DNA of 64,000 nt from Streptomyces albicerus (GCF_008905045.1 NZ_VWMY01000001.1:168002-232001); one strand, 5' to 3'. Positions 1 through 9,515 are shown, counted from the first letter of the stretch. Numbers and translations are program-made. The notes: generated by a model from the sequence alone, not told the origin.

Positions 1-495
1 GCCTACGGGTCGACGAACCCGAGCTTCGTGCGCTTCGTGAAGCAGAACAGCCCGTCCGTCTACGCCAAGACCGGCGTCGGCCAGCAGCCCTTCGACAAGC
101 TCGGCCACACCACCGGTGCCCCGCAGTACATCGGGGTCAGCGCGACCAGCAAGAACGCCCCCACGGCGCTCTCCTTCGCCAAGTTCCTCACCAACGCCGA
201 GAACCAGACGGCCTGGTGCAAGGACCCGAGCGTCGTGATCTTCCCGACGACCACGACCTCGCTGGACGACCCGTTCTTCCAGAACGCCACCGGCGACGAC
301 GCGTTCGCGCAGTCCCGCAAGCTCGTCGCCGAGCAGCTCAAGACCGCCACGGCCTACCAGACCGTCATCTCCCCGGCGGTGCAGAAGGCCATCGTGTCCC
401 AGGTGCAGCTGGCCATGCAGGGCAAGAAGAGCCCCGAGCAGGCGGTGAAGGACGCCCAGGAGAAGGCGAACGAGCTGCTGAAGCAGGGCGGCTGA
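1..495 (+). CDS. Sugar ABC transporter substrate-binding protein, C-terminal part
   Basis: This is the last 164 residues of an extracellular solute-binding protein (family 1 type); the signal peptide and N-terminal lobe lie before the window. The visible part has the helical C-terminal end usual for these proteins and finishes with a Lys/Glu/Gln-rich helix ending KQGG. Two permease genes follow with a 2-bp gap and a 4-bp overlap, so it delivers its ligand to them at the outer membrane face. The neighbouring glycosidases suggest an oligosaccharide ligand, but the sequence does not say which. No ATPase is encoded here; such systems in Streptomyces usually share the MsiK ATPase. Confidence 0.9.
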   Translation, partial: AYGSTNPSFVRFVKQNSPSVYAKTGVGQQPFDKLGHTTGAPQYIGVSATSKNAPTALSFAKFLTNAENQTAWCKDPSVVIFPTTTTSLDDPFFQNATGDDAFAQSRKLVAEQLKTATAYQTVISPAVQKAIVSQVQLAMQGKKSPEQAVKDAQEKANELLKQGG

Positions 496-497
496 CC

Positions 498-1511
498 GTG
501 GTGACCGACACCGCGAAGCCGGTGTCCGTGCCCGGTACGGAGCAACCCGTACCGGGCACGGCCCCGTCCCGCATCGGCCGGTTCGGCCGCGCCCTCCTGC
601 CCGGCCCCGCTCCCGGCGCCAACGGCGCAGCGCTCTACCGTCGCTGGTGGCTGCCCTGGCTGTGGACCGCCCCCGCCATCGTCTGTGCGGCGGTCTTCGG
701 CGTCTTCCCGTTCCTCAACACGCTGTTGCTGTCGTTCACCGACGCCAAGCCGCTCGGCGGCGCCGCAAGCTTCGTCGGGTGGTCCAACTACACCCGGATG
801 CTGGAGGACTCCGACTTCTGGCTGGCGACCCGCAACAGCCTGCTGTACGCGCTGATCGTGGTGCCGCTGATGGTGCTGCTGCCACTGCTGCTCGCCATCC
901 TGGTGGAGAAGAACCTGCCCGGCATCGGTTTCTTCCGGTCGGCCTTCTACACCCCGGTCCTCGCCTCCAGCGTGGTAGTGGGTCTGAGCTGGCAGTGGCT
1001 GCTCGCCGACGAAGGGCTGATCAACACCTCGCTGGAGAAGGCCCATCTGATCAAGGACGCCATCCCGTTCCTGTCGGACTCGTGGCTGATCCTGTTCTCC
1101 GCGATGGGCCTGACCCTGTGGAAGGGGCTCGGCTGGTACATGATCTTCTACCTGGCCGCGCTGGGGAACGTGCCGAAGGAACTGCACGAGGCGGCGGCCA
1201 TGGACGGCGCGGGCGCGGTCCGGCGCTTCTGGCACATCACCGTGCCGGGCGTGCGCCAGGCCATGATGCTGGTCGGCACGCTCACCGGCATCGGATCACT
1301 GCGGGTGTTCACCGAGATCTACATGCTCGGCAGCGCCACCGGCGGCCCCGGCGGCGCCGACCGCACCCTGCCCTTCTACATCCGTGACGTCGGCCTCGAC
1401 CCCCTCACCGGCAACGCCGGCTACGGCTCGGCGGTCAGCGTGGCCCTGTTCCTGCTGACGCTGGGACTGACCCTGCTGGCGCAGCGCCTGACGAAGGAGG
1501 ACGAGTCATGA
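498..1511 (+). CDS. Sugar ABC transporter permease (MalF-like)
   Basis: This 337-residue inner-membrane permease has a cytoplasmic N-terminal tail, a first hydrophobic segment near residue 55 and several more after it. The ABC-permease EAA loop is visible as ELHEAAAMDGAGAV, the site that contacts the ATPase. It is the first of a permease pair. GTG codons at 498 and 501 are both possible starts; 498 is used because it lies 2 bp after the binding-protein stop. The stop overlaps the start of the next permease (ATGA), which indicates translational coupling. The substrate is probably a sugar or oligosaccharide, inferred from family and context. Confidence 0.92.
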   Translation: MVTDTAKPVSVPGTEQPVPGTAPSRIGRFGRALLPGPAPGANGAALYRRWWLPWLWTAPAIVCAAVFGVFPFLNTLLLSFTDAKPLGGAASFVGWSNYTRMLEDSDFWLATRNSLLYALIVVPLMVLLPLLLAILVEKNLPGIGFFRSAFYTPVLASSVVVGLSWQWLLADEGLINTSLEKAHLIKDAIPFLSDSWLILFSAMGLTLWKGLGWYMIFYLAALGNVPKELHEAAAMDGAGAVRRFWHITVPGVRQAMMLVGTLTGIGSLRVFTEIYMLGSATGGPGGADRTLPFYIRDVGLDPLTGNAGYGSAVSVALFLLTLGLTLLAQRLTKEDES

Positions 1512-2416
1512 CGACGGCCGTGCGGAAGCCCGCCGCGCAGCAGCCTGCCGCGCGCAAGCCCCGGCGCCTGTTGCCGCGCTGGCGGGACTACGGCCGCCCC
1601 CGGGAGCTGGTCGTCCGCTACCTGCTGCTGTTCTTCGTGCTCGGCATCACCGTCGGGCCACTGCTCTGGCAGCTCCTCGCCTCGCTGAAGAGCACCGGCG
1701 AGGACGTCTTCGGCGCGAACGCCTCACTGCTGCCGCACGAGCCGACCCTGCGGGCCTACCGGGCGGTCTTCGAGCAGGTGCCGGTGGCCACGTACATCAG
1801 GAACAGCACGATCGTGGTCCTCCTGTCGGTCGGCAGCCAACTGCTGTTCTCCACCACGGCCGGCTACATGCTCTCCAAGCCCAACTGGAAAGGCCGCAAG
1901 GCGGTCTGGGTCGTGCTGATCGCCTCGATGATGTTCCCCTTCGAGTCGATCATGGTGTCGCTGTTCCTGAGCATCCGTGACCTGGGTCTTGTCGACAACC
2001 TGGTGGGCGTATGGCTGCCCGGGTTCGTCGGTGCCATCAACGTGCTGTTGATGCGCGCCGCGTTCCTGGCCGTGCCGCGCGAGATCGAGGACTCGGCGAT
2101 GCTCGACGGCGCGGGCGAGTGGCAGCGCTTCCGGTATCTGTACCTGCCGTCCGCGTGGGGCGCGATCCTGGTGGTCACCATCAACACCTTCATCAGCGCC
2201 TGGGACGACTTCCTCTGGCCGCTGATCGTGCTGCGCTCGGAGGAACAGATGACGCTGACACTGGGTCTCTCGCGGCTGCAGAGCTCGTCGTTCGGCTACG
2301 ACCAGCGGGTGGTGATGGCCGGTTCGGTGATATCCGTCATCCCTGTGCTGGTGCTGTTCGTGATCACGCAGCGGTGGTTCTACAAGGGGGTTTCGTCGGG
2401 GGCAGTGAAGCTCTGA
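1508..2416 (+). CDS. Sugar ABC transporter permease (MalG-like)
   Basis: This 302-residue protein is the second permease of the carbohydrate importer. After a basic N-terminal tail it has a hydrophobic segment near residues 38-58 and further membrane segments, with the EAA loop seen as EIEDSAMLDGAGEW. It would form the heterodimeric channel with the upstream permease. Its ATG overlaps the previous stop by 4 bp. It ends 7 bp before the stop of a convergent beta-glucosidase gene, so the transport operon finishes here. Confidence 0.93.
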   Translation: MTTAVRKPAAQQPAARKPRRLLPRWRDYGRPRELVVRYLLLFFVLGITVGPLLWQLLASLKSTGEDVFGANASLLPHEPTLRAYRAVFEQVPVATYIRNSTIVVLLSVGSQLLFSTTAGYMLSKPNWKGRKAVWVVLIASMMFPFESIMVSLFLSIRDLGLVDNLVGVWLPGFVGAINVLLMRAAFLAVPREIEDSAMLDGAGEWQRFRYLYLPSAWGAILVVTINTFISAWDDFLWPLIVLRSEEQMTLTLGLSRLQSSSFGYDQRVVMAGSVISVIPVLVLFVITQRWFYKGVSSGAVKL

Positions 2417-2423
2417 CAGCCCG

Positions 2424-4811
2424 TCAACCCGCAATCCGCAGCACGGCCGGTACGGCGCTCAGCGCGGCCCGAGCCGATTCCGCGACACGGATCTCCAGGG
2501 TGCCGGGCAGCACGGCCGTCTCCAAGTCGGCGCCGACCTGCGCGAGTTGGTCGGCTCCGAGCGGAATGGCGATCGTGCGACTCTCTCCGGGAGCGAGTTC
2601 CACACTCCGGAAGGCGCGCAGTTCGAGGGTGCGCGGCCAGACGGGCGTGCGCAGCCGCCGGATGTAGAGCTGGACGACGGTACGCCCGCTCCGCTCCCCC
2701 GTGTTGGTGACGTCGACCTCACAAGTCACCGCTTCTGTACGGGTGTTGAGGGTGTCCTGGGAGAGCCTGGGGCCGCCGTACGCGAAGCGCGTGTACGACA
2801 GCCCGTGCCCGAAGGAGTAGAGCGGCTCGGCGCTTTCGTCGACGTAAGCCCCGTACTCGGTGTCCTTGTGGTTGTAGTAGACGGGCAGTTGCGCCGCCGA
2901 CCGAGGGACGGAGACGGGAAGCCGGCCGACGGGCTCGGCGAGTCCGAGGAGGACCTCGGCGATCGCGTCGCCGCCCCACGGGCCCGGGTACCAGGCCGTG
3001 AGCAGCGCCGCGGCGCGGTCCGCCGCCTCCGGGACGGCGTGCGGGCGCCCCTGCACCAGGACCACCACAGTGGGGGTGCCGGTCGCCATGACGGCGTCCA
3101 GCAGGGCGTGTTGGGCCTTGCCGAGCCGCAGTCCGGCGAGGTCGACGCCCTCTCCGCAGGTCATCTCGGAAACGGCGGTCACTGCGGCACCGTTGGCGGC
3201 GAAGTCGGTCTCGGGCGTACGGGCGCTGCTGCCGCCGAGTGCCAGAACGGCGAGGTCGGAGGAGGCGGCCAGGGCAATGGCCTCGGGGACGCCCGAGAGG
3301 TCGTCGCCGGTGAGGGCGCAGCCGCGCGCATGACGGACTTCCGTTCCGGGCGGGGCGAGCCGTCGCAGCCCGTCGAGGACGCTCGCACCGGTGCCGGGGC
3401 GCTGCGGGGCGGTGTAGTCGCCGAGTTGGTGGGCGGTGGTGGCGGCGTGCGGGCCAAGGACGGCGATGCGGGCGACCGCGGGCCGGACGGGCAGGACGCC
3501 GCCGTTGTCGTGGAGGAGGGTGACCGCGCCTCGGGCGAGGGCGGTGCTCAGCTCCCGGCCACGATCCGCGGACGGTGCGGACGGTGCGGACGATGTGGCA
3601 GCCAACCGGTCTTCGGCACAAGGCCGTTCGAACAGACCGAGGCGGAACTTCAGGCGCAGCACCCGCGCGACGGCCGCGTCGAGGACGTCCTCGCGCACGA
3701 GACCACGTTCGACGGCCTCCTCCAGATGCGTGAAGCCGTCGTCCCACAGGCTGAGGTCGACGCCCGAGTTGAGGGCGAGGGCGCCCGCCGAGACCGTGTC
3801 GCCGGTGATACGGGCCAGCCGGTCCACGGCCAGGCCGTCCGCCATGACCAGCCCCTGGAAGCCCCAGCGGCGGCGCAGCAGCCCGTCGAGGAGAGCGCGG
3901 TTCCCGGCGCAGGGGGCGCCGTCGACCTCGTTGTACGCGGCCATGACGGCGGCGGCTCCCGCTCGGACTCCGGCCCGGGCGGCGGGAAGGTGGATCTCGT
4001 GGAGTTCCCGTGGGCCGAGTTCGGACTCCGCGGAGTTGCGGCCGCCGACGGTCGCGCCCTGTCCGGCGAAGTGCTTGAGCACCACGGCGGCCTTGTCGTC
4101 GGCGAACTGCCCGTCCGCACAACCGAGTTCACCCTGCATGCCCCGTACGAGGGCCTCGGTGAGGCGGGCGGCCAGGTACGGGTCCTCGCCGAAGCACTCC
4201 TCGGTACGGCCCCAGCGGGGGTCGCGCGCGAGGTCGAGGGCGGAGACGAGGGCGACATGGCCGCCGCGGGCCCGGAGTTCGGCCGCGGCGTGGGCGGCAG
4301 CGCACTCGTACAGCTCGGGATTCCAGGTGGCTCCGACGGCGAGGTTGACCGGCAGGACCGTGCCGTCCAGGGCCATGAGGCCGTGCGGGACCTCCTCGAC
4401 GAGGAGCGCCGGGATGCCGAGGCGGCTGCGGTCCATGACATGGCGCTGCACCAGGTCGGCGAGCGCGGCGCCGTCGGCAGCGCCGGCTCCGGTGGAGTGG
4501 TCGACCCCGGACCAGGCGTCGGCGCGCAGCAGTCCGTACAGGGCGCCGAGACCGGCGAAGCGCTCGGTCTCGGCATACAGCGCCTCGGTGAGCTCGAAGC
4601 CGTCCGGTGTGCGGCGGTAGGCGTCCCAGCCGTACATCCGCTGGTTGAGCTGGCCCACCTTTTCCCGCGGCGTCATACGGGCGAGCAGATCGGCGACACG
4701 GGCGTCGACGGCGGCGTCCGGGTCCAGGTAGAGGGGGCTCTGCGCGGTGTGGCTCGTGGAAGCGTCGGGTGTCTGCTCGGCCCTGGCGGCCGCGTGTTCC
4801 GGGGTCGGCAT
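2424..4811 (-). CDS. Glycoside hydrolase family 3 beta-glucosidase-like enzyme
   Basis: This is a 795-residue GH3 enzyme with the full three-part layout: TIM-barrel (about 60-390), alpha/beta sandwich (about 420-660) and a C-terminal fibronectin-III-like domain (about 690-790). The nucleophile aspartate is expected in GLVMADGLAVD, where most family members have SDW or SDY. It probably releases terminal glucose or xylose from oligosaccharides; no signal peptide is evident, so it likely acts in the cytoplasm on imported sugar. The start has GGAAGGAA 8 nt upstream. It lies 52 bp downstream of the kinase gene on the same strand and converges on the transporter operon. Beta-xylosidase is an alternative. 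Confidence 0.9.
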   Translation of the reverse strand: MPTPEHAAARAEQTPDASTSHTAQSPLYLDPDAAVDARVADLLARMTPREKVGQLNQRMYGWDAYRRTPDGFELTEALYAETERFAGLGALYGLLRADAWSGVDHSTGAGAADGAALADLVQRHVMDRSRLGIPALLVEEVPHGLMALDGTVLPVNLAVGATWNPELYECAAAHAAAELRARGGHVALVSALDLARDPRWGRTEECFGEDPYLAARLTEALVRGMQGELGCADGQFADDKAAVVLKHFAGQGATVGGRNSAESELGPRELHEIHLPAARAGVRAGAAAVMAAYNEVDGAPCAGNRALLDGLLRRRWGFQGLVMADGLAVDRLARITGDTVSAGALALNSGVDLSLWDDGFTHLEEAVERGLVREDVLDAAVARVLRLKFRLGLFERPCAEDRLAATSSAPSAPSADRGRELSTALARGAVTLLHDNGGVLPVRPAVARIAVLGPHAATTAHQLGDYTAPQRPGTGASVLDGLRRLAPPGTEVRHARGCALTGDDLSGVPEAIALAASSDLAVLALGGSSARTPETDFAANGAAVTAVSEMTCGEGVDLAGLRLGKAQHALLDAVMATGTPTVVVLVQGRPHAVPEAADRAAALLTAWYPGPWGGDAIAEVLLGLAEPVGRLPVSVPRSAAQLPVYYNHKDTEYGAYVDESAEPLYSFGHGLSYTRFAYGGPRLSQDTLNTRTEAVTCEVDVTNTGERSGRTVVQLYIRRLRTPVWPRTLELRAFRSVELAPGESRTIAIPLGADQLAQVGADLETAVLPGTLEIRVAESARAALSAVPAVLRIAG

Positions 4812-4863
4812 GCGGCCGGTTCCTTCCGTGGTGTTCTCGCGGGCGGTTGCGGGGGCGTGACCG

Positions 4864-5982
4864 TCAGGTGGACGGGGCTGAGGGTGCCGAGCGGCCGTAC
4901 CCGAGCCGGGCGAGGGCCACGGCGCCGCGGCAGCCGTCGGCCACCCAGTCGAGCGTCAGGCCCAGGGTCTGGAGGCGACCGCTGAGGGGAACCGTCAGGG
5001 GACCTTCGGGGCCGAGCAGCCCACCGGTGGCGACGATCCGCTCGCCCGGGCGGGGATCGAGGGCGCGGATGGTGTCCAGCAGGTGATCCGCCGCCTCTTC
5101 GAGGATCGCCTCCGCGACGGCGTCCTTGTCCCGGGCGGCCTCGGCCACCAGCGGCGCGAGGCGGGCGAGGCGGATCGGCGGATCGGCCATGACGGCGGGC
5201 AGCAGATGCATGCGGTAGGCCTCGCGGTGCTCACGCGACCACTCCGCGTCGGCACGCGGCCGCTCGCAGGTGGCTTCGGTGCTGTCGGCGCTGCTGTTGG
5301 TGCTGCTGGTGCCGCTGGTGCCGTTCAAGCCTGCCGCGCCGCCGTTCGGCAGTACCTCGGTCGGCACTCCCACCGCCCGCCCGACAGCATCGGCCAGCGC
5401 GGTCGGCCCGCCGCGCCCGTCCGCCATGCGCAGCGCCGCCCGTACCGCGCTGCGGCCGATCCAGAAGCCACTGCCGTCGTCTCCGAGCAGCCAGCCGTCG
5501 CCGTCGACGGTCACCACGCAGCGGCGGTCGCTGATGCGCATCGCGACCGCGCCGGTGCCGGCCACCAGGGCCAGGCCGTCGGCCGGGGTACCGGGTGCGG
5601 AGGCGAACGTCGCTTCGATGTCGCTGCTGACGCCGATCGAGTGTGCCGCGATGCCCAGGCGCCGCAGCGCGGCGGTGAGCGCGGCCAGGGCGTTGAGGCG
5701 TCCGGGTTCTTCCGGGGAGGTCTCCGCGGCGCCCGCGAAACCGCCGGCCACGGCGACGACCCTCGCGCGGGCCCGTTCCGGCACCGCCCGGGCGATGGCC
5801 TCGGCGAGGTGGTCGGTGAGCTGCGGAACCGGGACGGTCAGGGCATTGCCCGGTCCGGCGGCACCCTCGCCGAGCACGCGTCCGTCCTCGGCGGTCGCCA
5901 GGACGGCACGGGTGCGGGTTCCTCCGGCGTCGAGGCCCACTACGAGATCCCGACCTGGATCCTGGTTCAAATCATTGTTCAT
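4864..5982 (-). CDS. BadF/BadG-type ATPase, N-acetylglucosamine-kinase-like
   Basis: This 372-residue protein belongs to the ASKHA sugar-kinase superfamily (BadF/BadG/BcrA/BcrD ATPase domain). The phosphate-1 motif is visible at the N-terminus as VVGLDAGGTRTRAV, followed by a second phosphate-binding segment near VAGTGAVAMRIS and an adenosine-motif-like VATGGLLGPEG near the C-terminus. Proteins of this type phosphorylate N-acetylglucosamine or related sugars. The ATG at 5982 is chosen because homologous sequence begins just after it; a longer frame reaches 6135 but is not family-like. It heads a probable operon with the GH3 gene, so it may phosphorylate the sugar that enzyme releases. Confidence 0.8.
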   Translation of the reverse strand: MNNDLNQDPGRDLVVGLDAGGTRTRAVLATAEDGRVLGEGAAGPGNALTVPVPQLTDHLAEAIARAVPERARARVVAVAGGFAGAAETSPEEPGRLNALAALTAALRRLGIAAHSIGVSSDIEATFASAPGTPADGLALVAGTGAVAMRISDRRCVVTVDGDGWLLGDDGSGFWIGRSAVRAALRMADGRGGPTALADAVGRAVGVPTEVLPNGGAAGLNGTSGTSSTNSSADSTEATCERPRADAEWSREHREAYRMHLLPAVMADPPIRLARLAPLVAEAARDKDAVAEAILEEAADHLLDTIRALDPRPGERIVATGGLLGPEGPLTVPLSGRLQTLGLTLDWVADGCRGAVALARLGYGRSAPSAPST

Positions 5983-6103
5983 TGGCGACCATGGTGGTTG
6001 ATACATTCGCGCAGGACAAGCCCCGACCGCGCGTCGGAACAGGATTTCCCATCCCCGAATACCCCGATTCCACCGCCCGGGTCGGAACTCCGAGGAGGAC
6101 CCC
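5983..6103. promoter_or_regulatory. Divergent promoter region between kinase and glycosidase genes
   Basis: This 121-bp region separates two divergently transcribed genes. It contains the palindrome ACCATGGT at 5988-5995, close to the kinase start, and a strong Shine-Dalgarno AGGAGGA at 6093-6099 for the rightward gene. No clear sigma-70 promoter is recognised. The palindrome is a possible operator of a sugar regulator, which is inference only. Confidence 0.4.
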
Positions 6104-7363
6104 ATCAGCACTCCCCCCGCATCTGCCGCGTCCACCGCGCCCGCGCCCCACTTCGGCGTGAACTACACGCCCCGCCGCGGCTGGTTCCACTCCTGGCACG
6201 ACTTCGATCCGGCCCACGCCCGCGAGGACCTCGCCCAGATAGCCGGACTCGGCCTCGACCACGTCCGCGTCTTCCACCTCTGGCCGCTCCTGCAGCCCAA
6301 CCGCACGCTCATCCGCACCGCCGCCGTCGATCAGCTGGTGCGGCTGGTCGATCTGGCGGCAGAGGCCGGTCTCGACGTCCTCGTGGACGGAGTGCAGGGT
6401 CACCTGTCGAGCTTCGACTTCTACCCGGAGTGGACGCGCACCTGGCACCACCGCAACGTGTTCACCGACGCCGAAGCCATCGAGGCACAGGCGGAACTGC
6501 TGCGCACCCTGGGCCGCGCCCTGGCCGACCGCCCCAACCTCATCGGGCTCCAGCTCGGCAACGAGCTCAACAACCTGGTCGAACACAACCCGGTGACGGT
6601 CGAGGAGGTGGACCACTACCTCGACACGCTGCTCGCCGCCGCCCGGGACGGCCTGTCCGCCGCCGCGCCCGGCCGCCTGGTCACGCACTCCGCGTACGAC
6701 GCGGCCTGGTACGGCGACGATCACCCGTTCACCCCCGAGGCGTCCGCGCGCAAGGGCGACCTGACCACCGTCCACCCGTGGGTCTTCTCGGGCGACTGCG
6801 CGCGCCGCTACGGCCCCCGCTCCCCGCAGGTCCTGCACCTCGCCGAGTACGGAGTGGAGCTCGCCAAGGCATACGCCGAGGACGCGACCCGGCCGGTCTG
6901 GGTCCAGGAGACCGGCGCGCCCGAGCCGCACATCCCGGCCGCCGACGCACCGGAGTTCGCCCGCGCGACCGTGCTGAACTCGGCCGAGTGCACGGGGATG
7001 TGGGGCGTGACCTGGTGGTGCTCCCACGACCTGGACCGCTCCCTGGCCGACTACCCGGAACTGGAGTACACCCTGGGCCTCTTCGACTCCGCCGGCCGCA
7101 CCAAGCCGATCGCCACGGCGTTCGCCGACGCCATCGCCGAAGTGCGCGCCAAGCCCCGGCCCGGACAGCCGCGCGAGACGGCCCTGGTCCTGGACTGCAC
7201 GCCCGCCACCCGATCGGTGTCGGGTCCCGGAGGCTCGTACTTCGAGGCATGGATGCGGCTGCGCGACCAGGGCGTCCGCCCGGCGGTGGTCCTGGCCTCG
7301 CGGGCTGACGACACCGCGTACCTCGCGGCCCGGGGGATCACGGAGCTCGTACGGAATCCGTGA
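6104..7363 (+). CDS. Clan-A glycoside hydrolase (GH5-like), probable AUC start
   Basis: The protein has a TIM-barrel glycosidase pattern: FGVNYTP at the start, acid/base glutamate in LGNELNN and nucleophile glutamate in VWVQETGAP. It would act on a beta-linked sugar, and a mannosidase or cellulase activity is plausible. The start is odd. The first ordinary codon is GTG 6158, which falls inside the conserved FGVNYTP motif and has no ribosome site. An excellent AGGAGGA (6093-6099) lies 4 nt before an in-frame ATC at 6104, giving a natural N-terminus beginning STPPASAAS. No ATG, GTG or TTG lies in frame between the upstream stop at 5999 and 6158. From 6104 the product is 419 residues. Confidence 0.78.
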   Translation: MSTPPASAASTAPAPHFGVNYTPRRGWFHSWHDFDPAHAREDLAQIAGLGLDHVRVFHLWPLLQPNRTLIRTAAVDQLVRLVDLAAEAGLDVLVDGVQGHLSSFDFYPEWTRTWHHRNVFTDAEAIEAQAELLRTLGRALADRPNLIGLQLGNELNNLVEHNPVTVEEVDHYLDTLLAAARDGLSAAAPGRLVTHSAYDAAWYGDDHPFTPEASARKGDLTTVHPWVFSGDCARRYGPRSPQVLHLAEYGVELAKAYAEDATRPVWVQETGAPEPHIPAADAPEFARATVLNSAECTGMWGVTWWCSHDLDRSLADYPELEYTLGLFDSAGRTKPIATAFADAIAEVRAKPRPGQPRETALVLDCTPATRSVSGPGGSYFEAWMRLRDQGVRPAVVLASRADDTAYLAARGITELVRNP

Positions 7364-7460
7364 ACACGCCGGGCACGGAAGACGTGACTTCGACGGACCG
7401 CGGAAGGCGTGAACGCGCCGGAGAGTGCCGGAGCGCGACAGGGAGCGTGCCGGTGAGCGA

Positions 7461-8954
7461 CTACGAGCCCGCCAGCGCCTCCGCCGCCGCCCGCAGGTTG
7501 ACGCGGCCGCGCCCGTACGAGCAGACGTGGTCCCCGTCCTCCGGCAACCCGGTGGAGACCCGGACGGCATCCGGCCGCCGTGCCAGGAGCGCCTCGCGGA
7601 GGCGGGCCTGCCAGGGGTGCAGCCCGGCGTCGTACGTGGCGACGATCAGCGGGCGGCCCTCGGCCCAGCGCAGGATCCCGGCGACGAGGGCCTCCGGGTC
7701 CGCCGGCTCCCCGGTGACCGCTGTCCCCGACGCCGTGGGGTCGACGGCGCGCACCTCGGTGAGCAGGTCCTCGCCGCCCCAGTTGAGCGCGGGGTGCGGC
7801 GGCGGGAACAGGTCGACAACGTGGGCACCGGACACGGGGCGCCGCGCGGGCCGGGCGCGCACGGCCCGGCGGGCCGCCTCCGGCCCGGCCTCGGCGTCCC
7901 ACCCGGCGATCGTGCCGGGACCGGCCGGAGTCGCGTACCGCTCGGCGAGCCGGCGGACGCGCCCCGCGGCTTCCCGTACGCGCTCCTCCGGCAGGGCGCC
8001 GGTGCGCAGCGCGCCCAGTACCGCATCCCGGCAGGCGAGCGTGGTCTCCAGGTCCGGTACGGCGACGATGACCTGGTCGGCTCCCGCGGCGAGGGCGATC
8101 CGGGCCCCGGCCGCCTCGCCGTAGCGGTCGGCGATCGCCTTCATCTCCAGCGCGTCGCTGACCAGGACCCCTTCGAAGCCGAGCTCGTCGCGGAGCAGAT
8201 CGCGCAGGATGCGGCGGCTCAGCGTGGCCGGACGGTTGGCGTCGAGCGCCGGGAAGACGACGTGGGCGCTCATGAGCATCGGCACACCCGCGGCGATGGC
8301 GGCGCGGAACGCGTCGAGGTCGGGCAGGAGTGCCTCGTACGGGCGCGGGTCGACGGCCGTGTCGTGGTGGCTGTCGGTCACGGTCCCGCCGTGCCCGGGG
8401 AAGTGCTTGGCGCAGGAGGCGATGCCGCGCGCCTCGGTGGCGGTGATCCAGGCGCGCAGGTGGCGGGCGACGAGCTCGGGATCGGCGCCGAAGGAGCGGG
8501 TGCGCACGATCGGGTTGTCCGGGTGGTGCTGGAGGTCGGCGACCGGGGCGTACGAGGCGGTGATGCCGAGGGTGGCGAGGTGTCCGGCCAGCGCGTCGGC
8601 GCAGCGGCCGGTCAGCTCGGTGTCGTCGACGACACCCAACGCGAAGTTGCCTGGGACGTCGGGGGCGCCCGCGCTCACCAGGTGGCCGATGCCGCCGCCC
8701 TCGTTGTCGATGGCCACGAGCAGGTCGGGGCGTATCGCCCGCAGCTCGTCGGTGAGCCGGCGTACCTGCTCGGCGTCGCGCACGTTGCGCGTGAAGAGGA
8801 TGACTCCGCCGAGGCCTCGGTCGATGAGCCGCTTCAGGGTGTGGGGGACGCTCGCGGTGCCGTCGAAGCCCGCGACGAGGCAGCGGTGGGCCGCCTCGTC
8901 CAGGTCGACGGGCAGCCCGGGACCCTCGTACGCGGCGGGCACGGTGTGGATCAC
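7461..8954 (-). CDS. GH3 beta-N-acetylhexosaminidase (NagZ-like)
   Basis: This 497-residue GH3 protein carries the NagZ-type motif KHFPGHGGTVTDSHHD, whose His/Asp pair acts as acid/base, and a nucleophile aspartate in GVLVSDALEMKAI. NagZ-type enzymes remove terminal N-acetylglucosamine from chitobiose or muropeptide fragments. The barrel covers about residues 15-330, and a C-terminal sandwich-like extension of about 150 residues follows. The GTG at 8954 is used because GGAGGA lies 8 nt upstream; a longer frame from 9014 lacks this. There is no signal peptide, so it is probably cytoplasmic. With the kinase at 4864-5982 it would make a GlcNAc-salvage pair, which is inference. Confidence 0.88.
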   Translation of the reverse strand: MIHTVPAAYEGPGLPVDLDEAAHRCLVAGFDGTASVPHTLKRLIDRGLGGVILFTRNVRDAEQVRRLTDELRAIRPDLLVAIDNEGGGIGHLVSAGAPDVPGNFALGVVDDTELTGRCADALAGHLATLGITASYAPVADLQHHPDNPIVRTRSFGADPELVARHLRAWITATEARGIASCAKHFPGHGGTVTDSHHDTAVDPRPYEALLPDLDAFRAAIAAGVPMLMSAHVVFPALDANRPATLSRRILRDLLRDELGFEGVLVSDALEMKAIADRYGEAAGARIALAAGADQVIVAVPDLETTLACRDAVLGALRTGALPEERVREAAGRVRRLAERYATPAGPGTIAGWDAEAGPEAARRAVRARPARRPVSGAHVVDLFPPPHPALNWGGEDLLTEVRAVDPTASGTAVTGEPADPEALVAGILRWAEGRPLIVATYDAGLHPWQARLREALLARRPDAVRVSTGLPEDGDHVCSYGRGRVNLRAAAEALAGS

Positions 8955-9155
8955 GTCGACTGTCCTCCGGTCGGATGATGCGAACCACCAAAACATAACC
9001 CCAAGGTGAATCAATCAACCAGCCCCCTGTGGGCTGCGCCGATCACAACGATCTTCGTCCGGCGGGCCTGACGCGCATCCGTCGGCTCGGTATGGTCCGC
9101 GGCAGCGGTCAGGACCTGATCCGGTACGCCCCGAAGCGATGAGGAGTGATGCACG

Positions 9156-9515
9156 GTGCCCCCAGACGCCCCGCGCGTGGAGCTGACCCCAGCTGCCGCC
9201 GATCTGCTGCGCCGACTGCGGGCCGCCCACGGTCCGCTGATGTTCCATCAGTCCGGCGGCTGCTGCGACGGCAGCGCGCCCATGTGCTACCCGGAGGGCG
9301 AGTTCCGGACCGGCGACTCCGATGTGCTGCTCGCCTCGCTGACCGTCGAGGGCGTCGACGAGCCGGTGACGTTCTGGATGTCGCGGAGCCAGTACGAGGT
9401 GTGGAGCCACACCCGGCTGATCGTCGATGTGGTGCCGGGAAGGGGCAGCGGTTTCTCGCTGGAGGCACCCGAAGGGGTACGTTTCCTGACCCGTTCGCGT
9501 CTCGTCGGCACGTAG
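9156..9515 (+). CDS. DUF779 family protein
   Basis: This 119-residue protein matches the DUF779 family: the MFHQSGGCCDGSAPMCY segment with clustered cysteines near residues 30-45 is its hallmark. In many bacteria these genes sit next to aldehyde dehydrogenases, but none is adjacent here. The cysteines could bind metal, though no function is established. The GTG start has GAGGAG 9 nt upstream. It is a single gene, divergent from the hexosaminidase. Confidence 0.88.
   Translation: MPPDAPRVELTPAAADLLRRLRAAHGPLMFHQSGGCCDGSAPMCYPEGEFRTGDSDVLLASLTVEGVDEPVTFWMSRSQYEVWSHTRLIVDVVPGRGSGFSLEAPEGVRFLTRSRLVGT

Noticed and set aside
2547..4985. 812-residue rightward frame opposite the GH3 gene
   Set aside because: It is the GC-rich antisense frame of a clearly conserved GH3 gene, has a Gly/Val/Arg-rich, domain-free translation and no ribosome site.
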